Assembly: GCA_049317645.1 (NCBI GenBank)
Contig: JBMOHV010000003.1
Location: 1-48,193 of the forward strand
Source: SYHX01 sp049317645
GTDB taxonomy: Bacteria; Bacteroidota; Bacteroidia; UBA7662
Direction of reading: 5' to 3'
Length of the DNA stretch: 48,193 bases
Notes under the pieces: model-generated
Database searches by the model: none
What the model was told of the DNA's origin: nothing
The model's input: only the letters and a program-made list of their open reading frames with translations
Shown here: one piece after another, positions 24,422-32,299 of the stretch
How the letters are laid out: every line of letters begins with the position of its first letter
Position numbering within the stretch: position 1 is the stretch's first letter
Position numbers and translations under genes: made by a program

Positions 24422-25729
24422 CTAGTAGCGGTACATTTCGGTTTTGAAAGGACCGTTAAGGCCTACCCCGATATAATCGGCTTGTTCGTTGCTCAGGGTT
24501 TCCAGTTCGGCGCCGACCTTCGAAAGATGCAGGGCAGCGACCTTTTCGTCCAGGTGCTTGGGGAGGACATAGACCTGATTGCTGTATTTTCCGGCATTGC
24601 TCCACAACTCCATTTGAGCCAAGGTTTGATTGGTAAACGAGTTGGACATCACAAAGCTTGGGTGTCCCATGGCGCAACCAAGGTTGACTAGGCGGCCTTC
24701 GGCTAGAACAATGATCTCGCGACCCTCAATGGTATAAACATCGACCTGCGGCTTGACCGTGTACTTGGAGTCGCCATGATTTTTGTTCAACCAGGTCATG
24801 TCAATTTCGTTGTCAAAGTGACCGATGTTGCAGACAATGGTTTTGTCTTTCATCTTCCGAAAGTGCCTATCGGTCACAATGTTACAGTTTCCGGTGGCCG
24901 TGACAACCATGTCAACGCGGTCGATAACACTATCCAAGCGTTGAACCTGGTAACCGTCCATGGCGGCCTGCAAAGCGCAGATAGGATCAATCTCTGTAAC
25001 AATAACTCGTGCACCGGCACCGCGAAGACTTTCGGCAGTTCCTTTGCCGACATCTCCGTAACCGCAGACGACGGCTACTTTGCCGGCCATCATAACATCG
25101 GTTGCACGACGGATCGCATCAACGGCTGATTCGCGACAACCGTACTTGTTGTCAAATTTGGATTTGGTAACGGAATCGTTCACATTAATGGCAGGAACAG
25201 GCAGGGTGCCTTCGCGCATCCGCTTGTAGAGGCGGGCTACACCGGTGGTGGTTTCTTCGGAGATACCACGGAGGTCGGCGACCATTTCGGGGTAGCGATC
25301 TAACACAACATTGGTCAAATCTCCTCCGTCGTCCAGGATCATGTTTAGGGGCTGTCCGCCCTCAAAAGCATGAAGGGTTTGTTCAATGCACCACTCGTAT
25401 TCTTCTTCGGTCATGCCCTTCCAAGCGTAGACCGGGATCCCGGCGGCAGCGATGGCGGCAGCAGCGTGGTCCTGGGTCGAAAAAATATTGCAGGAGGACC
25501 AGCTGACTTCGGCACCGAGTTCCTTGAGGGTTTCGATCAAAACGGCGGTCTGAATGGTCATGTGCAGGCAACCTGCAATGCGGGCACCCTTGAGGGGCTG
25601 GGTAGGACCGAATTCTTCACGCAATGCCATCAGGCCCGGCATTTCGGCTTCGGCCAGACGAATTTCTTTGCGACCCCATTCGGCGAGGGCAATGTCTTTG
25701 ACTTTGTATTGAGCGACAGCGCTTTCCAT
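24422..25729 (-). CDS. ahcY: Adenosylhomocysteinase
   Basis: Hydrolyses S-adenosylhomocysteine to adenosine and homocysteine with bound NAD, clearing the by-product of SAM-dependent methylation (for example by TrmB and RlmB encoded here). Evidence: start YKVKDIALAEWGRKEIRLAEAEMPGL, substrate region GCLHMTIQTAVLIETL, INVNDSVTKSKFDN, the NAD loop GYGDVGKGTAESLRGAGA and a C-terminal FKTEMYRY tail. The start at 25729 (MESAVAQ) fits relatives; the frame is open to 25750, across part of the promoter box. 435 residues, normal for the family. Divergent from the bacilliredoxin-like gene. Confidence 0.95.
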   Translation of the reverse strand: MESAVAQYKVKDIALAEWGRKEIRLAEAEMPGLMALREEFGPTQPLKGARIAGCLHMTIQTAVLIETLKELGAEVSWSSCNIFSTQDHAAAAIAAAGIPVYAWKGMTEEEYEWCIEQTLHAFEGGQPLNMILDDGGDLTNVVLDRYPEMVADLRGISEETTTGVARLYKRMREGTLPVPAINVNDSVTKSKFDNKYGCRESAVDAIRRATDVMMAGKVAVVCGYGDVGKGTAESLRGAGARVIVTEIDPICALQAAMDGYQVQRLDSVIDRVDMVVTATGNCNIVTDRHFRKMKDKTIVCNIGHFDNEIDMTWLNKNHGDSKYTVKPQVDVYTIEGREIIVLAEGRLVNLGCAMGHPSFVMSNSFTNQTLAQMELWSNAGKYSNQVYVLPKHLDEKVAALHLSKVGAELETLSNEQADYIGVGLNGPFKTEMYRY

Positions 25730-25747
25730 AGTTTTTGGTTTGGGCCG

Positions 25748-25755
25748 CAAATATA
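25748..25755 (-). promoter_or_regulatory. -7 promoter box for ahcY
   Basis: The minus strand reads TATATTTG, an exact TAnnTTTG match, followed by CGGCCC and then the ATG 18 bases further on. Confidence 0.5.
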
Positions 25756-25778
25756 CGATGCCCGGGGTGGAAGCGTTG

Positions 25779-25786
25779 TATTTTTG
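25779..25786 (+). promoter_or_regulatory. -7 promoter box candidate for the bacilliredoxin-like gene
   Basis: TATTTTTG matches TAnnTTTG exactly. It stands 69 bases before the ATG at 25856, an unusually long leader for this window, so it is less certain than the others. Confidence 0.4.
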
Positions 25787-25855
25787 GGCTCGAAGACTGG
25801 GTTACCCCCCCTGGGGCGATGGGTCTTCTTGTTTCAACCCAAAAATCTCCTATCT

Positions 25856-26266
25856 ATGCCTTATCCCGAATTTATGGTGGCGCCCATGCGCAAAGAATTA
25901 ACCGACCTTGGTTTTGAAGAATTACGGACCCCTGAACAGGTTCAAGAATTTGTAAATCGCCAAGACGACCTTGCCTTGGTGGTGGTGAATTCAGTCTGCG
26001 GTTGTGCAGCGGCCAATGCCCGTCCCGGTATTCGCAAAGCCCTGGAACATGCCTCCGCCCCCAAAGCCCGGGTCACCGTCTTTGCGGGTATGGAGACCGA
26101 TGCCGTTGACGAAATGCGAACTCATTTTTTGCCATACCCTCCATCCTCCCCCTGCATTGCTTTGTTTAAGGGAGGTCAATTGGTCCAACTCATCGAGCGG
26201 AGTGGCATTGAGGGGCACAGCGCCGATGCGATTGCGGATCGGCTCCAGGCCTTGTTTGCCGAGTAG
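25856..26266 (+). CDS. BrxA/BrxB-family bacilliredoxin (YphP/DUF1094)
   Basis: A 136-residue thioredoxin-fold protein with the characteristic CGC active site (Cys48-Gly-Cys50) in VVVNSVCGCAAANARPG, and the later cis-Pro-like PPSSPCIALFKGG. In Firmicutes such proteins remove bacillithiol from mixed disulfides. Some Bacteroidota are also known or predicted to make bacillithiol, but no bsh genes are in this window. The ATG at 25856 (MPYPEFMVAPMRKEL) fits the family start; the frame upstream is antisense to ahcY. It shares a divergent promoter region with ahcY, and both touch thiol and sulfur-amino-acid metabolism. Confidence 0.9.
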   Translation: MPYPEFMVAPMRKELTDLGFEELRTPEQVQEFVNRQDDLALVVVNSVCGCAAANARPGIRKALEHASAPKARVTVFAGMETDAVDEMRTHFLPYPPSSPCIALFKGGQLVQLIERSGIEGHSADAIADRLQALFAE

Positions 26267-26277
26267 CCTGCCGGCAA

Positions 26278-27630
26278 TTAACGCGCCGGGATTTCGTATT
26301 TCTCGCTGAATTTGCGATAGAGCGCCTTTTGTTTGTCATCCAAGTTGACCCTGCGGCCATCGACGAAGGCATGGGTTGGGTTGTTTCCTCTCATATCCAG
26401 TGCATCCCCAGTGGACAAGAAAAGCGTCGCACTTTTGCCCAATTCGAGGCTGCCATACCGGCGGTCGATGCCCAAAATGCGGGCGGCGTCCAGGGTCAGG
26501 GCCTGGAGGGCCCGCAGGGTATCCAACCCAAAACCAACGGCGTGACCGGCTTGGTACGGTAAATTCCGCTGATTCCAGGCCCCATCCATGCTAAACCCAA
26601 AGCGAACGCCTGCGCGCGCTAAACGGGCCGGAGCATCGTAGGCCGAATACACGGGATCCCCGTCACGGTTTGGGAGCCGGTGTACTTTGGGCAGAATCAA
26701 ATCGATTTTTTGGGCGGCCAGCCAATCTTGGATTTGGTCGGCTTCTTCGGCCCCAACCAATACAGGTTTGAGGTCCCAGCGCGCAAAAAATTCAACGGCG
26801 GCCACCATCCCTTTGGCATCCCCAACCCGCACAAAGACCTTGGTTTGGCCGTTCCATAAACCGCTGGCTGAGGCCAGTTTGAGGTTGATAGGTCGCTGAT
26901 TCCCGGAGGGGTCGTTGTTTGGGTTTTGGAGGTGGTAATCGCGGGCCTCGTTGAGGTATTGTTCCAGCGATCCCAGGGTGAGGCTGCGGGCTTTGTTTTG
27001 TTCCTCGGCACTGGGGGCTCGGGGTCCGGTGCTATTGCTCATGGAGGGCCACTGGAAATACATTCCATCGGCTGCTTTGACGCAGGCATCCTCCCAATTC
27101 CAGGCATCCAATTGCACAACCGCAGATCGTCCCGAGATCAGACCGCCTTCCGGGGCGATTTGGGCCAGCAGGACCCCGTGGTTACGAACGGTTGGGACGA
27201 TTCTAGAATCGGAATTGTAAGCAATTAAGGCATGAACATGGGGGTTCAGGGTGCCGGATTCGGTATGATCCCTCGTGGCGCGGACCGATTCGATTTCGTA
27301 CAAGCCCAGCAGGGTGTGGAGGGCGATAAATCCAGGATAAACATGCTGACCTCGGGCATCGATGATTTCGGAATTCACCGCGTCCAATCGGATTTCAGCG
27401 CCACGGCCCACATAGACGATCTCCCCCTTGTCGAAGCCGATGACTCCGGGATAGGGAGGGTTGACCGCATCGTGGATGATGGCTCCGGTAATCCAAATGG
27501 GTTTGGTTTGGGGTTTGCCTGGGCTGGGATTGGATTGGGCCAAGACCGACAAGGTCAGCAGCGAAAACAATCCAAGAATAGCGGAGGCCTGCAAGAGGAG
27601 AATTCTACGGGGGCTGAATAGGTTTTTCAT
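26278..27630 (-). CDS. Secreted amidohydrolase-fold protein lacking the HxH metal motif
   Basis: 450 residues with an N-terminal signal (MKNLFSPRRILLLQASAIL to VLAQ), so periplasmic or exported. The fold is that of amidohydrolases: the start ITGAIIHDAVNPPYPG, a VYPGFIALHTLLGL segment, and the closing LDAARILGIDRRYGSLELGKSATLFL. However, the usual HxH after the first strand reads HTL, and no replacement pair is obvious. Bacteroidota have a known group of such degenerate copies, often next to a canonical amidohydrolase. Here the neighbour is transketolase, 23 bases upstream. Catalysis is therefore uncertain. The start at 27630 avoids overlap with the transketolase stop. Confidence 0.75.
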   Translation of the reverse strand: MKNLFSPRRILLLQASAILGLFSLLTLSVLAQSNPSPGKPQTKPIWITGAIIHDAVNPPYPGVIGFDKGEIVYVGRGAEIRLDAVNSEIIDARGQHVYPGFIALHTLLGLYEIESVRATRDHTESGTLNPHVHALIAYNSDSRIVPTVRNHGVLLAQIAPEGGLISGRSAVVQLDAWNWEDACVKAADGMYFQWPSMSNSTGPRAPSAEEQNKARSLTLGSLEQYLNEARDYHLQNPNNDPSGNQRPINLKLASASGLWNGQTKVFVRVGDAKGMVAAVEFFARWDLKPVLVGAEEADQIQDWLAAQKIDLILPKVHRLPNRDGDPVYSAYDAPARLARAGVRFGFSMDGAWNQRNLPYQAGHAVGFGLDTLRALQALTLDAARILGIDRRYGSLELGKSATLFLSTGDALDMRGNNPTHAFVDGRRVNLDDKQKALYRKFSEKYEIPAR

Positions 27631-27653
27631 GGCTAAAATTTCTTTAGGCGGGA

Positions 27654-29639
27654 TTATGAGGGGCTGTTGAGCCATGCAGCAATCCGGTCCTGTACCTGTT
27701 GTGGCTCCAGGCCAAAATGACGAGCCAAGTCAGGACCAGGGGCTGAATAGCCAAAGGTATCTACGCCGATTGTCAAGCCATCAAGCCCCGTGAATCGGGA
27801 CCAACCCAAGGTAACGCCGGCTTCCAGCGAAACACGCCGGGCATGGGAAGGTCCCAGGACTTCGGCCTTGTAAGCGGCGGGTTGTTCATCCAAAAGCTCC
27901 CAACAAGGCAGCGAATAAACCCGCATTTCGCGTTGGTGCAGTGATTCTTCGTTCTCGGCAAGGCCTTGGCAGGCTTTGATCAACGTGGCGACCTCGGACC
28001 CGGTGGCGTACCCATAGAGCGGGGCCAAGGTTGAATCCGAGCCTTCTTGCTTCCAAGCCAGGTACGCACCTTGGGCCACCTTGGCATCCAGGGCCTGGGG
28101 GGCATCTTCGGTGCAGGACAGGGTGGGCACGTTCTGACGCGTCAAAGCGAGTACCGCCGGTTGATGACCTTGGGCCGCCCACAAACGCAGGCAGGCCTGG
28201 GTTTCACGGGCATCGGCCGGCCGCATGACCCATAGGTCCGGGATGGCCCGAAGGCTCATGATATGTTCAACAGATTGGTGCGTTGGGCCGTCCTCCCCCA
28301 GGAAGATGGAATCGTGGGTAAAAACATGCAGAACCGACACCTTTTGGATGGCACTCATCCGGATGGCATTGCGCATGTAATCCGAGAAGGTCAAAAAAGT
28401 GGCGCCAAACGGTTTGAAATCCGGGGCGTAGAGGGCCATCCCATTGAGAATAGCCGCCATGGGGAATTCGCGTACCCCAAAAGCGAGGTTGCGCCCGCTG
28501 CGGTGATTGCGGGTGAACTCTCCAACCGCGGCCGCAAAGGCCCCTGTATTGTTCGATGGCTCGAGGTCGGCACTTCCGCCCGTTAGCCCCAACATCTTCG
28601 GGGCCATTTGGGCCAAGGCCTGTCCAAAAGCAACGCGGGTTGCCAGGCTTTGACCGGTTTCGTAGGTGGGCCAAGCGATTTCGGGGGCCTGTTGGAGGGC
28701 CGTTGGGGGGGTGTATCCGGCCGCAAGGGCGTTAAGTTCCTTGAGTCTTCGGTTGAAATGTTCGTAAACCGAGGGTTGGACCGCAAAGGAGGCCTCGGGA
28801 TCCAGGCCCAGTCGGCTCTTGGTAGCGGCAATTTCCGCGGCGGGGAGGGGCTCACCGTGGGTTTTGGCCAGGCCCTCCATGGTGGCGGCGCCTTGGGCCA
28901 TGGTGCTTTGTCCGATGATGAACAAAGGGCGACTGCGCTCAGCCTGGGTGGCCCGCTCCATCGCCTGCCTCAATTCATGGTGGTCGTGCCCATTGATTTC
29001 GAGGACCTCCCATTGCATGGATTCAAAGTGAGCCTTGAAGTCCAAGGAACTGACCCGATCAACGGGTCCCGAAATTTGAATATCGTTTTTGTCGTAATAA
29101 AGAACCAAATTCCCCAGCCCCCAATGCCCGGCCAGCTGGCAGGCCCCCAATGCCACATCTTCCTGCAAATCACCATCCCCCGCCAGAACCCAAATTCGAG
29201 GCAATCGGTCCAAGGGGCGCAGGGCTTGTTCCTGCAGGGCAGCAACGGCCATACCGACACCCATGGCGACCCCTTGGCCCAAGGGTCCGGTGGTGGCTTC
29301 AACACCCGCCGTCAAATGACTTTCGGGATGACCCGGGGTTAGGCTGCCCAATTGACGAAAACGCCGGATTTCGTCCATACTCAGCATGCCTGACAAATGC
29401 AGGAGGCTGTAGAGCAGCATGGATTCATGGCCTGCCGATAACACAAAGCGGTCCCTCAGGGGCCATTGGGGGAAGTCCGGAGCAAAGTGCAAGGTCTCCA
29501 TCCACAACAAGGCCGCAAAATCGCAGGACGAAAAAGCCCCGCCTGGATGCCCTGAATGAGCGGCTGCCGTGGCGTCCATCACCAGGCCTTTGATGTTGGC
29601 AATGACCGCAAGGTCCTTGGGGTTCGCAATTGTACTCAC
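27654..29639 (-). CDS. tkt: Transketolase (single chain)
   Basis: A thiamine-diphosphate enzyme moving two-carbon units in the pentose phosphate and related pathways. Marks: AHSGHPGGAFSSCDFAALLW at the N-terminus, the ThDP/Mg motif from LAGDGDLQEDV to YDKNDIQI, EDGPTHQSVEHIMSLR in the Pyr domain, and the C-terminal GVDTFGYSAPGPDLARHFGL. 661 residues from a GTG start at 29637-29639 (STIANPKDL). The longer frame begins with TTG and adds 13 unlikely residues. Complete in one gene, unlike the two-subunit form. It lies between prfA and the amidohydrolase-like gene on the same strand. Confidence 0.93.
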   Translation of the reverse strand: MSTIANPKDLAVIANIKGLVMDATAAAHSGHPGGAFSSCDFAALLWMETLHFAPDFPQWPLRDRFVLSAGHESMLLYSLLHLSGMLSMDEIRRFRQLGSLTPGHPESHLTAGVEATTGPLGQGVAMGVGMAVAALQEQALRPLDRLPRIWVLAGDGDLQEDVALGACQLAGHWGLGNLVLYYDKNDIQISGPVDRVSSLDFKAHFESMQWEVLEINGHDHHELRQAMERATQAERSRPLFIIGQSTMAQGAATMEGLAKTHGEPLPAAEIAATKSRLGLDPEASFAVQPSVYEHFNRRLKELNALAAGYTPPTALQQAPEIAWPTYETGQSLATRVAFGQALAQMAPKMLGLTGGSADLEPSNNTGAFAAAVGEFTRNHRSGRNLAFGVREFPMAAILNGMALYAPDFKPFGATFLTFSDYMRNAIRMSAIQKVSVLHVFTHDSIFLGEDGPTHQSVEHIMSLRAIPDLWVMRPADARETQACLRLWAAQGHQPAVLALTRQNVPTLSCTEDAPQALDAKVAQGAYLAWKQEGSDSTLAPLYGYATGSEVATLIKACQGLAENEESLHQREMRVYSLPCWELLDEQPAAYKAEVLGPSHARRVSLEAGVTLGWSRFTGLDGLTIGVDTFGYSAPGPDLARHFGLEPQQVQDRIAAWLNSPS

Positions 29640-29700
29640 AGGGAATTTTTTGGTGGTTTTAAAGGTCCAAAGATGCAAGATAAAAGAACATGGTAGGTCC

Positions 29701-30771
29701 TCAGGTTTTTAGCCCGGCCAGTCTTTCGGTGTTCTCGGCCAATTTGAGCGCATTAATCATGTCGTTCAAATCGCCGTCCATGAATTGATCCAGGGAATAG
29801 ACAGTCATTCCGATTCGGTGATCCGTCACCCGACTCTGCGGGAAATTATAGGTCCGGATCTTGGCCGAACGGTCGCCGGTGGAGACCATGGATTTGCGTT
29901 TGCCCGCTTCTTCGGCATCCGCTTTTTGTTTTTGAAGTTCATAAAGGCGGGTTCGCAGCATCTCCATTGCTCGGGCCCTGTTTCCCAATTGCGATCGCTC
30001 CACTTGACACGTGACCACAATGCCCGTGGGTTTGTGGGTTAACATGACTTTGGTTTCGACTTTGTTCACATTTTGACCACCGGCCCCCCCCGATCGGGCG
30101 GTTTGAAGTTCAATATCCGCCGGGTTCAAAACCACATCAATTTCTTCGGCTTCGGGCATCACGGCCACTGTGGCCGCGGAGGTGTGCACCCGGCCCTGGG
30201 TTTCGGTGGCGGGGACCCGCTGAACCCGGTGAACACCGGATTCGAACTTGAGTGTTCCAAAGACCTCGTCACCGCTGACCCGGAAAATAATTTCTTTGTA
30301 TCCGCCAAGCGTACTCTCGCTGGCATCCTGCAGTTCCACCTTCCAACCTTGTTTTTCGCAATATCGTTGATACATACGGGCCAGATCCCCCGCAAAAAGC
30401 CCGGCCTCGTCGCCTCCGGTTCCCGCTCTGATTTCAAGAAGGACATCTTTGTCATCTTCGGGATCCCGGGGGATGAGCAGCCAGGTGAGTTCTTCTTCCA
30501 AACCCGGTAAATCGGCCTGGGCCTGGTCGAGTTCTTGGCGCCCCAATTCAGCCCATTCGGGATCGGTGTTTTCAGTCAAAAAGATTTTGCCGTCTTCGAC
30601 TCTTTGAATGGTTTTCCGATAACGATCGGCCACATCCAGGATTTTCTGAAGTTTGCTGTATTCTTTGTTAAGACTTGCCATTCTGGACGAGTCCCCAAAA
30701 ACAGCCGGGTCCTGCAGCGTGCGTTCCAGGTCGTTGAATCGGGCCTGAAGGGGAGCAATCCGGTCAAGCAT
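29701..30771 (-). CDS. prfA: Peptide chain release factor 1
   Basis: Ends translation at UAA and UAG. The stop-codon reader PAT is at residues 187-189 (RVPATETQGR) and the hydrolysis motif GGQ at 231-233 (GGAGGQNVNKVET). I use the ATG at 30771 (MLDRIAPLQARF), which gives the normal 356 residues; the frame is open to 30912, inside the lpxH gene. Between lpxH and transketolase on the minus strand. The 38-base gap after lpxH holds a purine/pyrimidine-rich stretch without a perfect promoter box. Confidence 0.95.
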   Translation of the reverse strand: MLDRIAPLQARFNDLERTLQDPAVFGDSSRMASLNKEYSKLQKILDVADRYRKTIQRVEDGKIFLTENTDPEWAELGRQELDQAQADLPGLEEELTWLLIPRDPEDDKDVLLEIRAGTGGDEAGLFAGDLARMYQRYCEKQGWKVELQDASESTLGGYKEIIFRVSGDEVFGTLKFESGVHRVQRVPATETQGRVHTSAATVAVMPEAEEIDVVLNPADIELQTARSGGAGGQNVNKVETKVMLTHKPTGIVVTCQVERSQLGNRARAMEMLRTRLYELQKQKADAEEAGKRKSMVSTGDRSAKIRTYNFPQSRVTDHRIGMTVYSLDQFMDGDLNDMINALKLAENTERLAGLKT

Positions 30772-30809
30772 GGGCGGCTTTGGTTGAAGTAGAAAGGAAC
30801 ATGGGGAGG

Positions 30810-31622
30810 TCAAATAGAAAGGCGGCCATAGCCCGAGCTTTGATGATCCGGGTAGGTTTTTAGATCCAGGATGCCGGCATGAAAACGGGCGTAGGTGGGT
30901 TGGTGCATCCATTCACCCAGGTTCACATAGGTCCCTCCACCCGGTAGGGGACAAAAAATCGGTAAATGACGATGCCCAAAGACCAAGTAATCCAAGGGGG
31001 CAAGCCCTGCTTGTTGACGCTCCTTTTGTTTGCGCAGACTGTATTGGTACAGCCATTCTTGGGTGGGGTCAAAAACAGGGGACTGAACGTCTGTTCCGTA
31101 GGATTCGGTGATTTGGGATGCTCGACTTTGGCGGGACCATCCTTGGGCAAGGGCAAAAGAAAAATCCGGATGCAGGAGCCCAAAAAGGCGTTGGTTAAGG
31201 CGGGAGCCAAAAACACGTTTGAGGCGCTTGTATCCACGATCGCCGGGTCCCTTGCCATCACCGTGGGCCAGCAACAAATGCTTTCCCTCCCATTCGGTCA
31301 CCAGGGTATCCCGGTGCAGGATCACCCCCAACTCTTGTTCCAAGTAACCAAAGGTCCATGCGTCGTGGTTGCCCGTGAAATAATGGACCGGAATGCCCGC
31401 ATCGGTCAAAGAGGCAAGGCAACCCTGCAAACGAACAAAATGTTTGGGAACAGCGTGCCGCAATTCAAACCAAAAATCAAAAACATCCCCTAACAAATAA
31501 TACGCCGAGGCATCCGCCGAGGTTTCCTCAAAAAAACGTAACAACAATTGTTCCCGGGGACGGGATGCCGCCACCGAGGGGCTGCCCAGATGAAAATCAC
31601 TCAGGAGATAAATGGACTTCAT
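30810..31622 (-). CDS. lpxH: UDP-2,3-diacylglucosamine diphosphatase
   Basis: Fourth step of lipid A synthesis: hydrolyses UDP-diacylglucosamine to lipid X at the inner membrane. Metallophosphoesterase motifs in order: SDFHLG (Asp9, His11), LGDVFDFWFE, GNHDAW, HGDGKGPGD and FGHRHLP. About 270 residues. The start at 31622 (MKSIYLLSD) is preferred; a TTG four codons earlier overlaps the previous stop (TTGA). It matches flavobacterial LpxH better than the paralogue at 2332-3240, so this is probably the lipid A enzyme. It follows the LUD-domain gene by eight bases. Confidence 0.88.
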   Translation of the reverse strand: MKSIYLLSDFHLGSPSVAASRPREQLLLRFFEETSADASAYYLLGDVFDFWFELRHAVPKHFVRLQGCLASLTDAGIPVHYFTGNHDAWTFGYLEQELGVILHRDTLVTEWEGKHLLLAHGDGKGPGDRGYKRLKRVFGSRLNQRLFGLLHPDFSFALAQGWSRQSRASQITESYGTDVQSPVFDPTQEWLYQYSLRKQKERQQAGLAPLDYLVFGHRHLPIFCPLPGGGTYVNLGEWMHQPTYARFHAGILDLKTYPDHQSSGYGRLSI

Positions 31623-31630
31623 AGGCCGCC

Positions 31631-32293
31631 TCAACTGTTATCGTGGGCTTCATCCTCCAACAAAAAGACCCACAATTCTCGGGGCCCATGCGCCCCCAAT
31701 ACCAATGTTTTCTCGATATCAGCGGTCCGACTGGGTCCGGTAATGGTCGAAACCATGGAAGGGTAGTTTTGATCTGGATAACGCTGACGCAGAAGGCCAA
31801 AGGCGTCCTTGAGGCGGGGTACCAATTGACTGCTGCGGGCCACCACCCAATGAATGGGCGGGTACACCGTGAGAGTACGCCCGAAGGCTTGGGCCGAACT
31901 TACCATGACCGATCCGCTCCATGCAATCAAGGCTTCACAGCCGGTTACACCCACCCCCGCCTCTTCCATTCGGTCGGTATCAACGCGGTAGGCAAGACCG
32001 GATTTTCGTAACAAATCCTGAATCTCGGGTTCCAAACAAAAGAGGTTGCGATTATCCGCCCCTTCGAGGGCCTTGGCCAGATAGGTCGCCAATTCAGCTT
32101 GGGTCTCAGCGTAGACAAATTGGCCTTTGAGTTGCAACAATCGCTTGGCAAAGGCCAAAGCCAAGTCTTCCTCCATGGGTTCAAAAGGATCTTCGGCCGC
32201 CTGTTCCGGACGAACCCGCAGGGGCGGGTCGGAAGGGTGAATCAGGGCTTTGCGCAGGCGCTGGATAACGGTCTCGCGCGATGAGAGCGCCAT
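31631..32293 (-). CDS. LUD-domain protein (LutC/YkgG family)
   Basis: 220 residues. The C-terminal part has the LutC block ITGPSRTADIEKTLVLGAHGPRE followed by LWVFLLE. LutC works with LutA and LutB in iron-sulfur lactate oxidation in other bacteria. No lutA or lutB is here, and in Bacteroidota single LUD genes next to ftsH are common, so the substrate role is uncertain. Six bases after ftsH and eight before lpxH, probably in one transcript with rsfS and ftsH. Confidence 0.8.
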   Translation of the reverse strand: MALSSRETVIQRLRKALIHPSDPPLRVRPEQAAEDPFEPMEEDLALAFAKRLLQLKGQFVYAETQAELATYLAKALEGADNRNLFCLEPEIQDLLRKSGLAYRVDTDRMEEAGVGVTGCEALIAWSGSVMVSSAQAFGRTLTVYPPIHWVVARSSQLVPRLKDAFGLLRQRYPDQNYPSMVSTITGPSRTADIEKTLVLGAHGPRELWVFLLEDEAHDNS

Positions 32294-32299
32294 TCCGCT

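Noticed and set aside
31631..32293. Lactate-utilisation (lutABC) operon
   Set aside because: Only a single LUD-domain gene is present, with no lutA- or lutB-like neighbours. Calling an operon would be unsupported.
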